DNA of 64,000 bases from JBFWVR01 sp050246635 (lineage in GTDB: Bacteria > Acidobacteriota > Vicinamibacteria > Vicinamibacterales > UBA2999). Where the stretch lies: contig JBFWVR010000007.1 in NCBI GenBank assembly GCA_050246635.1, forward strand, positions 124,001 to 188,000, given 5' to 3'. The position numbers were made by a program, and so were the translations under genes. The notes under the pieces were generated by a model. That model ran no database searches. It was not told the origin of the DNA and was given only the letters and a program-made list of their open reading frames with translations. Below, one piece after another: positions 52,781-61,800 of the stretch (within the stretch, counting starts at the first letter, position 1; every line of letters begins with the position of its first letter).

Positions 52781-53052
52781 GCGGAAAAGGGGTCAGACCC
52801 CTTTTCCGCACCTCCGTGCCGCACCTCCGTGCCGCACCTCCGTGCCGCACCACCGTGCCGCACCTCCGTGCCGCACCTCCGTGCCGCACCACCGTGCCGC
52901 ACCACCGTGCCGCACCTCCGTGCCGCACCTCCGTACCGCACCCCCGTGCCGCACCCCCGTGCCGCACCCCCGTGCCGCACCTCCGTGTGGCACCCCCGTG
53001 CAGCACCCCCGTGCGGCACCTTCGTGCAGCACCCCCGTGCAGCACCTCCGTC
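52781..53052 (-). repeat. REP-like palindrome and long 13-nt array (minus orientation)
   Basis: A 29-nt palindrome (52781-52809, 14-bp arms GCGGAAAAGGGGTC about a central A) passes directly into about eighteen copies of CACCTCCGTGCCG-type 13-mers up to 53052. The unit is the reverse complement of the array at 51975-52091. It fills the 321-nt gap between the EF-P-like gene and the CPA2 gene and contains no gene; the reading frames across it are repeats. Confidence 0.92.
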
Positions 53053-53054
53053 CC

Positions 53055-53060
53055 TATAAT
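53055..53060 (+). promoter_or_regulatory. TATAAT -10 element immediately before the CPA2 gene
   Basis: A perfect TATAAT ends 7 nt before the ATG at 53068, so the transcript would start at or near the start codon (leaderless). The -35 region lies in the 13-nt array and shows no TTGACA. Confidence 0.45.
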
Positions 53061-53067
53061 TCCCCCC

Positions 53068-54395
53068 ATGCCCTCGGAAGTCCTGACGGCCGCCTGGGAC
53101 GCGCAACTGGGCCTGCTGGACGAGCTGGCCATCGTCCTCGCGTTCGCGCTGGCGGGCGGCCTGATCGCGAGCCGCCTCCGCGTTCCCGCAATCGTCGGCT
53201 ACCTGGCCGCGGGGCTGGCCATCGGGCCCTTCACGCCCGGGTTCGTCGCCGACGCGGAGCTGGCCGACCAGCTCGGTGAGATCGGCATCGTCCTGCTGAT
53301 GTTCGGGGTGGGGCTGCACTTCTCGATTGCCGAGCTGATGAAGGTCCGGCGGGTCGCGGTCCGGGTGCGCTGCTGCAAAGCCTCGTGACGACGACGCTGG
53401 CCATCGGCGCCGGCCTGCTCTTCGGCTGGGGGCCCGGCGGCGGGCTCGTGCTCGGCCTGGCGACGTCGGTCGCCAGCACCATCGTCATGGTGAAGGCTCT
53501 CGAGGCGCGTGACGCCCTCGAGCAGCCGGCCGGCCGCATCGGCGTGGGCTGGCTCGTCGTCGAGGACATGTTCTCGGTGCTGGTGCTCGTGCTCCTGCCG
53601 ATGCTGGCCCCGTCGCTCGGCGGGCGGCAGCCGGACATCACGGCGCAGGCCGACACGGTCGTGTCGACGCTCGTGCGCGCCGGCGACAGCCTGGTCGCCT
53701 ACGGCTTCCGCGAAGCCGGCATGGCCTCGTCCGTCCCGCTTGCCCTGCTGATCGCGGCCATCAACGTCGCGGGCCTGGCGTTCCTCGTCCTGTATGCGGG
53801 GCGCCGCCTCTCGTCGGGCATGCTGCAGTTCGTCGATCGCACGCGCTCGGACGAGTTGTTCACGCTGGCCGGCGTGGTCATCGCGCTGTTCATTGCGGCC
53901 ACCGCCGACATGGTCTTCGGGTTGTCGGTCGCGCTCGGGGCCTTCCTCGCGGGCGTGATGATGGCCGGGTCACCCGTCAGCCACAAGGTGACGGCCGACG
54001 TGCGCCCGCTGCGCGACCTCTTCGGCGTCATCTTCTTCGCCGCCGTCGGCATGATGCTCGATCCCGAGGCGGTCCTGGCCTCGCCCGTCCCCGTCGTCGT
54101 GGTGACGCTCCTGATCGTGATCGGCAAGCCGCTCATTGCCGCAGCCATCCTCGGCGTGCTGGGAGAGTCGCGGCAGACAGCCGCCGCGATCGCGCCGGCA
54201 CTCGGCCAGATCGGCGAGTTCTCGTTCATCCTGGTGGTGCTGGGCCGGCAACTCGAGCTGATCCCCGACGCCGCCTACCAGGTCGTCATCGCCGCCTCGA
54301 TCATCTCGATTGCGGTGAACCCGTTCCTCTTCGCAATCGCCGGGCGATTCGGCGGCGCGACGCCGCCCGAGTCGGCCCAGGAACTTGCCGCGTAG
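53068..54395 (+). pseudogene. CPA2-family (KefB-like) cation:proton antiporter, frameshifted
   Basis: The N-terminal part (53068-53388; LAIVLAFALAGGLIASRLRVPAIVGYLAAG) runs into VRCCKAS and a stop. The rest continues in another frame from 53385 (TTLAIGAGLLFGWGPGGGLV to the end). Adding one C at about 53361-53364 restores VPGALLQSLVTTTLAIG and a normal chain of about 440 residues, ending after the 12-helix transport domain with no TrkA-N domain. This is either a sequencing or assembly error, or a real 1-nt deletion that inactivates the gene. CPA2 proteins exchange K+ or Na+ for H+. Confidence 0.85.
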
Positions 54396-54398
54396 TCA

Positions 54399-54485
54399 CA
54401 GCCCACAGGGACACCAGGGAGCGACGAGGTAGAGGCGCGTCAGCAAACGTCGGCTGCTCGGTGTCCTCGTGTCGCCGTGGCCCGT
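54399..54485. repeat. Imperfect inverted 9-nt arms between convergent genes
   Basis: CACAGCCCACAGGGACACC and GGTGTCCTCGTGTCGCCGTG form inverted arms of the GGGACAC type around about 35 nt, the same layout as at 39085-39240 and 61545-61735. They could act as a terminator for the CPA2 and C39 genes. No gene is present. Confidence 0.6.
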
Positions 54486-54499
54486 CCGTCCCACGCTCG

Positions 54500-56560
54500 T
54501 CAGCGCCAGGGCCACTCCGGCGCCCAGCCAGCGGAGACCGCGAAGCCACCGTCGCGCAGGCCCTTCGCGAAATCGAGACGCACCGTGCCGCCCACGCCAG
54601 GCGCCGACGCGCGGAACCCCACGCCGATGTCCACATGGAACGGCGAGTGATCGCCGGCCCGCCGTGACCAGGCCTGGGCCGCGTCGGTGAACGCGGCGAC
54701 ATCCACGCTCACGGGCCCGCGGTAGACGGCGTGCTGGTACTCAACGGAGCTGTACGCGACCTGCCGGCCGAACACCGGTCCCTCGAGCACTCCATGGCTC
54801 AGCAGTGGATGGGCGCGCAGGAACGCGGCACGCGCGTGCCCCGCTCCGGCACCCGGCCAGAGATCCAGGGGCGCCGATGCCCCGGCCGTCTCGACGCCGG
54901 CGTGAGCGAGCCAGCGCGATCGTACGGAGCGCTCCGCGGTGGATCGCCATGCCGCGCCGATCGATGACGTGGTGAATCCGGCGTGACCGCTCCCTGGCGC
55001 ATACGCCGAGCCCGAGACGCCGAGCGCGACCCGGTCGCGCAGCAGCCTCAGGTCGAGGCCGGCCGTCGCGCCGGCGTGCCGGCGATCGCTCCAGCCTTCG
55101 AGCGATGCCCCGAGCTCCCAGCGGAGGCGGCCCGTCAGCCAGTCCGACACCAGCACGCCGGCCCGACGATGGCCTTCGCGGACCTCGGCGACTCCTTCCT
55201 GCGCGGCGTACGTCTGGCGCTCCCACGACAGGTCAATCGACGTGACGCCAGGCAGGGGACCGGGTGACGGCACTGCCAGCCCGAGGGCCACGCGTGGCCG
55301 CGCGGGCCAGAAGCGCCAGGCGCCACTCCACACCTCGCCGCTGCCCGTCGGGCTGGCCACATCGACCTTGACCTCGCGACCCAGCAGGGCCCGGCCACCA
55401 AGCGTCGCGAGTGGCCACAGTCCCTTCGGCATCAACGCCCGCTCCCGCGCCACGATCGTCACGTCCGCGCGACCATCGTCGCCAACCTTGTAGCTGACCC
55501 TGGCCCGCTCGATGGCCGGCAGCGCCTCCAGGCGATGACGCGCACGGCGGAGGTGGTCGGCCGACAAGGCCTCGCGGGGCCGGAGGCCTGCCGCCCGGTC
55601 GACGACGGGATGGCGGGTGCGCTCGAGGCCGTCGACGGACACCTCGTCGATGGCGGGCTCGCCGATCTGGTTCCACGCGTCGAGCGCGCCTTCGGCATCG
55701 TCGTCCAGGAAGCGGCTGGAGGCGAGCAACCGCCAGCCGTAGGGATCACCCGGGTCGAGACGTGTCGCGCGCTCGGCCGTCGTCCGGGCGGCGGGCCAGT
55801 TCGACTCGAGGAACCGCACGCCCGCCAGCTCCCGCCATCCGGCCGCGTCAGCGGGACAGGCGCCGGTCGCCTGCTCGAGCAGGCTCGACGCCTGGCGCAG
55901 ATCTCCGAGGCGCGCGTGATCGACGCCGCTCGCGACCAGACCATCGCAGGCGGACGTCCGGGGCGACCGCGACGCGGGTGGACCCGACGCCACTGCCGGC
56001 GCCGACACCGTCGTGTCGTCGCGGCCCGGCACAATGAGAAGCGCCCACCGTTCGGCGGCCGTCCACTCACGCTCGAATTCCCCGGGGCTGAGCCGCCGGT
56101 AGGGGGCGCGCGCGGGGTCGTGCAGCACGACCTCGTCCGCGGTCCAGCCGACGACGACGACGAAGTGATAGGTCTCGGGCGCGACGCGCACGAGCGCGAC
56201 AACGGGCCTGCCACGGGACAGGTGCCGTTGCAGCAGGGCGGGCGTGGCTGCGGGGCCGCCCATTTCCAGGGCCGTCCAGCCTCGTTGCCGGACGGAACGT
56301 GCCAGCATGTCGGCGTGGATGCCCTCCGCCGCCCGATCGAGGAGCGGCGCGAAGTCGTCCGGGTAGACGTTGTCGTCGCCCCAGTACCGCATCACCATCG
56401 CCACCGCAGCACCGCCACAGAGGGCCTCCGGCTGCGCCAGGTAGGGCACCGCGAGCAGGGCGGGATCCTCGTGCCCGGCGCGGGCCTCGAGACCGGCCGC
56501 CGCCGGCGCGCACAGCGCAAGCGCCAGCACGAAGCGGCGGACGACCGGTCGGATCCGCAT
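54500..56560 (-). CDS. PA2778-like C39 peptidase fused to TPR, POTRA-like and outer-membrane beta-barrel domains
   Basis: A 686-residue protein. A signal peptide precedes a C39-type papain-fold peptidase with Cys48 (QPEALCGGAAVAMVMRYWG), His132 (TYHFVVVVGW) and Asp148 (VVLHDPARAPYRRL). TPR-like repeats follow at residues about 205-290 (GDLRQASSLLEQATGACPAD). Then comes a POTRA-like stretch near 325-375 (LRRARHRLEALPAIERARVS) and a C-terminal barrel ending LDFAKGLRDGGFAVSAGWAPEWPW. The next gene upstream is a PA2779-type protein, as in Pseudomonas. Known PA2778 proteins stop after the TPRs, so the barrel is unusual. Confidence 0.8.
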   Translation of the reverse strand: MRIRPVVRRFVLALALCAPAAAGLEARAGHEDPALLAVPYLAQPEALCGGAAVAMVMRYWGDDNVYPDDFAPLLDRAAEGIHADMLARSVRQRGWTALEMGGPAATPALLQRHLSRGRPVVALVRVAPETYHFVVVVGWTADEVVLHDPARAPYRRLSPGEFEREWTAAERWALLIVPGRDDTTVSAPAVASGPPASRSPRTSACDGLVASGVDHARLGDLRQASSLLEQATGACPADAAGWRELAGVRFLESNWPAARTTAERATRLDPGDPYGWRLLASSRFLDDDAEGALDAWNQIGEPAIDEVSVDGLERTRHPVVDRAAGLRPREALSADHLRRARHRLEALPAIERARVSYKVGDDGRADVTIVARERALMPKGLWPLATLGGRALLGREVKVDVASPTGSGEVWSGAWRFWPARPRVALGLAVPSPGPLPGVTSIDLSWERQTYAAQEGVAEVREGHRRAGVLVSDWLTGRLRWELGASLEGWSDRRHAGATAGLDLRLLRDRVALGVSGSAYAPGSGHAGFTTSSIGAAWRSTAERSVRSRWLAHAGVETAGASAPLDLWPGAGAGHARAAFLRAHPLLSHGVLEGPVFGRQVAYSSVEYQHAVYRGPVSVDVAAFTDAAQAWSRRAGDHSPFHVDIGVGFRASAPGVGGTVRLDFAKGLRDGGFAVSAGWAPEWPWR

Positions 56561-56562
56561 CG

Positions 56563-56952
56563 CTACTTCGCGATCAGCACGATGAGGATCAGGACGAGCA
56601 GGAGCGTCGTCACCGAAATCACGATGGTGTCCGCGCCGCCAGCCAGCGTGGTGTCGACGGTGTTCGCGTACCCGGCCAGCTCCGCCAGCTCGCTGCCGTC
56701 GAGGGTCGCGACCGCGGACTTCGCGTCGGCGAGGTCGACGCCCAGGCGGTCGGCCGCTGCCTGCGCCTCCGAGCGATCGAGCACGCGGCGAATGGACTCG
56801 CGCTGGGCCTCGTCCTGCTGCACCTTGTCAGCCAGCGCCTGGGTCATCTGTCCCGGATCCACGGCGTGGATCTGCTGGGCCGCCAGGGGGGACGCAATGC
56901 CCGTGAAGAGGACGACGAGCACCAGGGAAACTGTCTGCCGTACTTTGCGCAT
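56563..56952 (-). CDS. PA2779-family small membrane protein
   Basis: A 129-residue protein. A signal-like helix (TVSLVLVVLFTGIASPLAA) precedes a helical region (DPGQMTQALADKVQQDEAQRE, VLDRSEAQAAADRLGVDLAD) and a C-terminal membrane helix (TIVISVTTLLLVLILIVLI). The pattern matches the PA2779 family, which sits beside PA2778 peptidases. The ATG at 56952 is supported by GGAGG 7 nt upstream. It is 2 nt from the peptidase gene, so the two form an operon. It may be a partner or target of the peptidase. Confidence 0.82.
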   Translation of the reverse strand: MRKVRQTVSLVLVVLFTGIASPLAAQQIHAVDPGQMTQALADKVQQDEAQRESIRRVLDRSEAQAAADRLGVDLADAKSAVATLDGSELAELAGYANTVDTTLAGGADTIVISVTTLLLVLILIVLIAK

Positions 56953-57171
56953 CTCTCTACCTCCATGAGGGAGGCGGCGTTCCGCTTGGGGACCGCGGAA
57001 GCGCCGCCTCGGGCGTCGCAGTGCCTCACCAGTGAACAGATCCGGTGTGGGGGGGAACACTCCAGCTTCGTTCGCGGGATTCCCAGGCATGCGACTCAAC
57101 GGACGCGCTGGCGAATTGCAAGGACCCGGCCAAGCATGGGCCGGCGGCGGGAGGGCGGGGCGTTCGGGCGA

Positions 57172-58374
57172 TCAGGCCACGGGGGCGGGGGCAGGGGCGC
57201 GACGCCAGGACGCGGGTGCCTCGGCCAGGTCGGGGCCGAGCTCGCTCGCGGCCGCCACGCCAAGCAGCGTGAGCGTGCGGGAGAAGTCGTCGCGAAGGAT
57301 CTCGATCGCGCGGCGCACACCGTCGCCGCCGGCGGCACCGAGCCCGTAGGCGTAGGCGCGGCCGATCAGCACCGCCTTCGCACCGAGGCACAGCGCCTTG
57401 GCAATGTCGCTGCCGCGCCGGATGCCGCCGTCGAGCAGCACGTCGATGCGGCCCTGCACGGCGTCGACGACCTCGGGCAGGACACGAATGGTCGCGGCGA
57501 CGCCGTCGAGCTGACGGCCGCCGTGGTTCGAGACCACCACGGCGTCGGCGCCTTCGTCGATCGCGCGGCGGGCATCGTCTCCGCGGTGGACGCCCTTCAC
57601 GACGATGGGTCCGTCCCACACCTGGCGGATCCACTTGAGGTCGTCCCAGCAGACGGTGGACTGCGCGAGCGCCGCGCCGACATCCGCGTACTCCATCGGG
57701 CCCTGCCCGGGGAGCACGACGTTCGGGAACTTCATCATGCCGCCGTCACCCAGGAAACCCGCGAGCCACGAGGGACGCGAGATCACCTGCCACAGGTACG
57801 GCGCCATCACGAACGGGTTCCAGGAGAGGAGCTCCTTCACGCCGTTGCGCACGTCGCGCTCACGGAAGCCCGCGACCGGCGTGTCGATGGTGACGGCCAG
57901 GGCGCCGAAGCCGGCGGCTTTCGCGCGCTGGATCGCGCTCGTGGCCACGTCGCGGCCCCCAAGGAGGTACAGCTGGTACCACGCGGGTCCCGAAGTGGCG
58001 GCCTTGACGTCCTCGAGGCGGCACCCGGACAACGTCGAGAGGATGTAGCCGGTGCCGGCGCGCCCCGCTTCACGCGCGGCCACCTCCTCGCCGCGTGGAT
58101 AGAACATGCGGCTGCTGCCGACCGGCGCGAGCATGAACGGCAGGGCGAGGCGGGTGCCGAGCACCGTCGTCGAGAGGTCGGGCGCGGGGTTGGCCACGGC
58201 GCACTTCGGCCAGAACACCACGTCGTCGTAGGCGCGGCAGTTCTCGTGCAGCGTGAGCTCGCTCTCGGCGCCACCGTCGATGTAGTCGAAGGTCATGCGC
58301 GGCAGCCGGCGCTCGGCGAGTCGGCGGAGATCGGCAATCGAGACGACGCGGGGCGGGGCGACGTTGTAGGCCAT
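57172..58374 (-). CDS. FMN-dependent alpha-hydroxy-acid oxidase/dehydrogenase
   Basis: A 400-residue TIM-barrel flavoenzyme of the lactate/glycolate oxidase and L-lactate dehydrogenase (LldD) group. It has FDYIDGGAESELTLHEN at the N-terminus, LPFMLAPVGSSRMFYP, the FMN-site Lys (PIVVKGVH), catalytic His and Arg in SNHGGRQLDGV, and LLDGGIRRGSDIAKAL. It oxidises an L-2-hydroxy acid to the 2-oxo acid; lactate or glycolate is likely. The ATG at 58374 is chosen because the family starts just before the ISIADLRRLAE-like helix. Confidence 0.93.
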   Translation of the reverse strand: MAYNVAPPRVVSIADLRRLAERRLPRMTFDYIDGGAESELTLHENCRAYDDVVFWPKCAVANPAPDLSTTVLGTRLALPFMLAPVGSSRMFYPRGEEVAAREAGRAGTGYILSTLSGCRLEDVKAATSGPAWYQLYLLGGRDVATSAIQRAKAAGFGALAVTIDTPVAGFRERDVRNGVKELLSWNPFVMAPYLWQVISRPSWLAGFLGDGGMMKFPNVVLPGQGPMEYADVGAALAQSTVCWDDLKWIRQVWDGPIVVKGVHRGDDARRAIDEGADAVVVSNHGGRQLDGVAATIRVLPEVVDAVQGRIDVLLDGGIRRGSDIAKALCLGAKAVLIGRAYAYGLGAAGGDGVRRAIEILRDDFSRTLTLLGVAAASELGPDLAEAPASWRRAPAPAPVA

Positions 58375-58488
58375 GGCGGGCGGAATTCGGGCCAATCCTA
58401 CCGCACAAATTTGCAGGAGGCCCAGACAGAAATGTGCGGATCACGGAAGGCGATCGTACGGGCGCCGAGCTGTGGCAAAGTGCTGCGC

Positions 58489-60105
58489 ATGCTGAAGACC
58501 CTCCGCTCCCGGGCGGCGGTGCTGGCGCTGGCCGCGAGCCTGCTCGCGCCGGCCGCCGCCGTCGCGCAGACGCGCACGCTCGACCTCGATCACGCGTCCA
58601 TCGCCGACATCGGCGCGGCGCTCGACGCCGGCACGCTGACCGTCGAACAGCTCGTCCAGATGTGCCTGGATCGCGTGAAGGCCTACGACGAGCAGGGCCC
58701 GAAACTGAATGCGGTCATCACGCTGAACCCGAAGGCCCTCGACACGGCCCGCGCGCTGGATGTCGAACGCAAGTCGACGGGCCGGCGCTCGGCGCTCTTC
58801 GGCATCCCCGTGGTGCTCAAGGACAACTTCGACACCGCCGACATGCAGACCTCCGGTGGCTCGGTGCTGCTCGAGGGCTCCCTGCCCCCGGACGACGCGT
58901 TCATCGTGAAGCAGTTGCGGGACGCGGGCGCGATCATCCTGGCGAAGGTGAACATGTCCGAGTTCGCCTCGGGCAGCACCCACAGCTCGCTGGGTGGACA
59001 GTCGTTGAACCCCCACGATCTCGCCCGCACGCCGTCCGGCTCCTCAGGGGGCACGGGCGTGGCGGTTGCCGCCGCCTATGCGCCGCTCGGCTTCGGGACG
59101 GATACGGGCGGCTCGATCCGCGGGCCGTCCACGACCAATGGCGTGGTCGGGCTGAAGCCGACCCACGGGCTGGTGAGCCGTGACGGGATCATCCCGCTCG
59201 CGCTCAGCTTCGACACCGGTGGCCCGCTGGCGCGCCACGTCGCGGACATCGCAGCGGTGCTCGAGGTGATTGCGGGTCCCGATCCCGCGGACGACGCGAC
59301 GAAGAAGATCGGCGATCACCCGCACGCGGGCTACGTGGCGGCCCTCGACGCCGGCGCACTCAAGGGCACACGCATCGGGCTCGCGCGTGACTTCATGGGG
59401 CAGGACGCCGAGGTCGACTGGGTCGTCGAGGCCGCGGTCGAGGCGATGAAGAAGGCGGGCGCGACGATTGTGGACGTGCGGTATCCCCGGTGGCTGATCG
59501 ACGGCATGGGCGACTTCTACACCGCCGTGCGCTGGCCGGAGTTCCCGGTGCAGATCGAGCAGTACCTCGGGACGTTGAAGCCCGGTTATCCGCACAACAT
59601 CGACGAGCTCATCGCGAAAGCGGAGGCGTTCACGTCGCCACGTCCCGACGGGGCCGGGCCCAACCCGAACCGCTGGAGCCTGTTCAAGCAGGAGAAGGCC
59701 GCGGCCGGGATGGACAGCTACCAGTACCTGTCGGTGCACGACCACGTGTTGCCAGCCATCCGCACCGTCGTGGACGGCCTCTTCGCCGACAACCGGCTCG
59801 ACGCCATCGTGTATCCCACGTCGCCGCGCCGCCCTGGGCTCATCGCGTCGGATGGCGGTGGCGGGGGTGGAGGCGGGCCCTCGGGCACGAACATCGCCAA
59901 CCTCACCGGCTACCCGGACCTCATCGTGCCGGCGGGGTTCACGAGCGATCAGCTGCCGGTGGGCCTCTCGTTCTTCGGGAAGGCGTTCGACGAGGCGCGG
60001 CTGCTCGCGCTCGGGTACAGCTTCGAGCAGGCCACCCAGGCCCGGCGTCAGCCGGTGAACACGCCGTCGCTGCCGGGCGAGGTCATCAGGGTCCCGCAGA
60101 AGTAG
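58489..60105 (+). CDS. Exported amidase (amidase signature family)
   Basis: A 538-residue protein with a signal peptide (AAVLALAASLLAPAAAVAQ). The amidase signature Ser-cisSer-Lys triad is present: Lys in GIPVVLKDNFDT, the cis-Ser in SGSSGGTGVAVAAAY, and the nucleophile in GTDTGGSIRGPS. It hydrolyses amide bonds, here outside the cytoplasm. A short poly-Gly run (near residue 455) lies in a surface loop. The ATG at 58489 is chosen because the long upstream frame is a shadow of minus-strand genes. Substrate unknown. Confidence 0.92.
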   Translation: MLKTLRSRAAVLALAASLLAPAAAVAQTRTLDLDHASIADIGAALDAGTLTVEQLVQMCLDRVKAYDEQGPKLNAVITLNPKALDTARALDVERKSTGRRSALFGIPVVLKDNFDTADMQTSGGSVLLEGSLPPDDAFIVKQLRDAGAIILAKVNMSEFASGSTHSSLGGQSLNPHDLARTPSGSSGGTGVAVAAAYAPLGFGTDTGGSIRGPSTTNGVVGLKPTHGLVSRDGIIPLALSFDTGGPLARHVADIAAVLEVIAGPDPADDATKKIGDHPHAGYVAALDAGALKGTRIGLARDFMGQDAEVDWVVEAAVEAMKKAGATIVDVRYPRWLIDGMGDFYTAVRWPEFPVQIEQYLGTLKPGYPHNIDELIAKAEAFTSPRPDGAGPNPNRWSLFKQEKAAAGMDSYQYLSVHDHVLPAIRTVVDGLFADNRLDAIVYPTSPRRPGLIASDGGGGGGGGPSGTNIANLTGYPDLIVPAGFTSDQLPVGLSFFGKAFDEARLLALGYSFEQATQARRQPVNTPSLPGEVIRVPQK

Positions 60106-60210
60106 CCCGGCACCCGCGGGCGTCGCTGGACGAGGGGAGCACCATCCGGCAGAATGGGCTCCCCCTATTTCGCCCGGTCCTGGTGGACCGGGCTGGCTCC
60201 GGTTCCACGC

Positions 60211-61365
60211 ATGGCCCGACGTTTTCCGCCGTCATTCGAGGCACGTGACCCGTTTGCCGCAGGCCTGTTCCCGGTCTGCGTCTCGACGCACGATGCCGGC
60301 ACCCGCCTGCTGTTCGACCTCGCCACGTGCATCCTGCTGCTGAACTGCCGGCCGGGCGACCGGGTGCTCGACGTCGGCGCCGGCTCGGGTTTCTCGTCGG
60401 AGATGCTCGCGCGGTTCGGGTACGACGTGGTGGCCATGGACCCGGATCACCAGGCGATGCGGAACAACCTCGCCCGGACCGCGCACGACCGTGAGCGTGT
60501 CGCCGGGACGGTGGCCGTCACGCAGGCCGTGGCCGAATCGCTGCCATTCGCCAACGGGTCGTTCGACGCCGTTCTCGCGATGAACGTCCTGCACCACGTG
60601 CCGGACCTGCCTGGCGCGGTGCGCGAGTTCGCGCGGGTGCTGCGGCCCGAAGGGCGGCTGGTGTGCTCCGAGCCCGGGACGCGGCACCTCGAAGAGCGAC
60701 AGACCCAGCGGGCGATCCGCGAGCTCGGCGAGGGCGATGAGGCCTTCGACGTCCTTCAGTTCCTGCCCCTGGCCCGGCGGTCCGGGTTCTCGTTTGCCGC
60801 GTTCCCCGCGACACTCCATCCTGATCTGGTGCTCGTGCCCGACGATGAGGTGGGCCCGTTCCGGAGGGGAGTCCATCCCGACGCCCGGCTGACGCCTGGC
60901 GGGCTGGTCGATCACGTGCAGCGCGACCATCCATTCGCCGTGCTGGTGCGGGAAGGCCAGCGGGTTCCGACCTCGCGGCGACCGGGACGGCTCGGGCGGG
61001 CTCTCGAGGTGCGGGACCTGCCGGCGTCGGCACGCGCCGGGCAGGTCGTGCCTGCGCTCACCGCCGTCAACACGGGCGACACCATCTGGCTGGCGACACC
61101 AGGTCCGCTGGGTGGCTACGTCACGGCGGGCGTGAAGGTGCTGGCGGAGTCGGGCCGGCTGGTGACGGACCGTCCGGGCCGCACGATGCTCGACGGGGAT
61201 GTCGCGCCTGGTGAACGGGTGGACATCGCCCTGGAGATCGACCTGCCGCCGGCGTTGCCCGCCGGCCGGTACACCCTGCAGTTCGATCTCGTCAACGAGC
61301 TCGTGTGCTGGTTCGGGGACCTGCCGCCGAACGAACCGGTGATGCGCACGATTGACGTGCAGTAG
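60211..61365 (+). CDS. SAM-dependent methyltransferase with extra C-terminal domain
   Basis: Residues about 25-190 form a class I methyltransferase (VLDVGAGSGFSSEMLARFGYDVVAMD in parts, VLAMNVLHHVPDLPGAVREF, GRLVCSEPG). The C-terminal 130 residues are a beta-rich domain (VPALTAVNTGDTIWL, LPAGRYTLQFDLVNELVCWF) like those of surface or glycan-related methyltransferases. I chose ATG 60211, 19 codons inside the frame opened by ATG 60154, since the upstream residues look non-conserved; the longer start is possible. Substrate unknown. Confidence 0.82.
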   Translation: MARRFPPSFEARDPFAAGLFPVCVSTHDAGTRLLFDLATCILLLNCRPGDRVLDVGAGSGFSSEMLARFGYDVVAMDPDHQAMRNNLARTAHDRERVAGTVAVTQAVAESLPFANGSFDAVLAMNVLHHVPDLPGAVREFARVLRPEGRLVCSEPGTRHLEERQTQRAIRELGEGDEAFDVLQFLPLARRSGFSFAAFPATLHPDLVLVPDDEVGPFRRGVHPDARLTPGGLVDHVQRDHPFAVLVREGQRVPTSRRPGRLGRALEVRDLPASARAGQVVPALTAVNTGDTIWLATPGPLGGYVTAGVKVLAESGRLVTDRPGRTMLDGDVAPGERVDIALEIDLPPALPAGRYTLQFDLVNELVCWFGDLPPNEPVMRTIDVQ

Positions 61366-61374
61366 GCTGTCGGC

Positions 61375-61539
61375 GTGAACGCGCGTCGTGTCCGCCTGCG
61401 GCGCTGGGCGCTGCGGGCGGCGGTCCTCTTCCTCGCGGTCTACCTGCTCGGGCTCTTCCGGGTTCCCACCCTCATCCCGTATCTCGCGGTGCTGCTCGTC
61501 GTGTGCGTCGACCTCGTGCGCGCGTGGCGGCGGCGGTAG
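61375..61539 (+). CDS. Small membrane protein of unknown function (54 residues)
   Basis: A short GTG-started frame reading MNARRVRLRRWALRAAVLFL at the N-terminus. A second hydrophobic segment (PTLIPYLAVLLVVCVDLV) follows, ending in RAWRRR. Two membrane helices with positive flanks, 9 nt after the methyltransferase gene, make a real protein plausible, but there is no family recognised and no Shine-Dalgarno. Confidence 0.5.
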   Translation: MNARRVRLRRWALRAAVLFLAVYLLGLFRVPTLIPYLAVLLVVCVDLVRAWRRR

Positions 61540-61544
61540 ATCAC

Positions 61545-61735
61545 GGGCCACGGAGACACGCAGGCACGTAGACACAGAGGGCGCCTGGTTGGGCATTCCG
61601 TATAGCCGCGCATGACGACTGAGTGGCCGCGGCGTGTCATTCGCGGAGAGGGCCGACCTTGGGGTCTCTGTGTGTCCGTGTCTCCGTGTCTCCGTGTCTC
61701 CGTGTCTCCGTGTCGCTGTGTCCTTGTGGGCCGTG
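61545..61735. repeat. Inverted 9-nt arms (CACGGAGACACG ... TCTCCGTGTC array)
   Basis: A short array of ACACGGAGG/GCACGTAGA units (61552-61584) is followed by a regular CTCCGTGTCTCCGTG 9-nt array (61671-61735, about seven copies). The two are in opposite orientation, as at 39085-39240. This fills the 261-nt gap before the MarR promoter; no gene was seen. Confidence 0.85.
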
Positions 61736-61761
61736 CGTGTCCTGGCCGAGCCGCCAAAAAG

Positions 61762-61794
61762 GGTGTTGACATCCAATGTGATAACACCTAATAT
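61762..61794 (+). promoter_or_regulatory. marR-like promoter with overlapping operator
   Basis: TTGACA (61766-61771), 17 bp, then TAATAT (61789-61794), 6 nt before the ATG at 61801. The strong sigma-70-type promoter would give a leaderless transcript. GGTGTT (61762-61767) and AACACC (61783-61788) are inverted repeats overlapping the -35 box and spacer, a likely autorepression site. Confidence 0.7.
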
Positions 61795-61800
61795 GGACAC

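Noticed and set aside
52816..53060. Long reading frames in several phases across the 13-nt array, encoding repeated PHLRAAPPC-like peptides
   Set aside because: All frames on both strands are open because the 13-nt unit lacks stops; no start signal or family similarity, so these are repeat artefacts.
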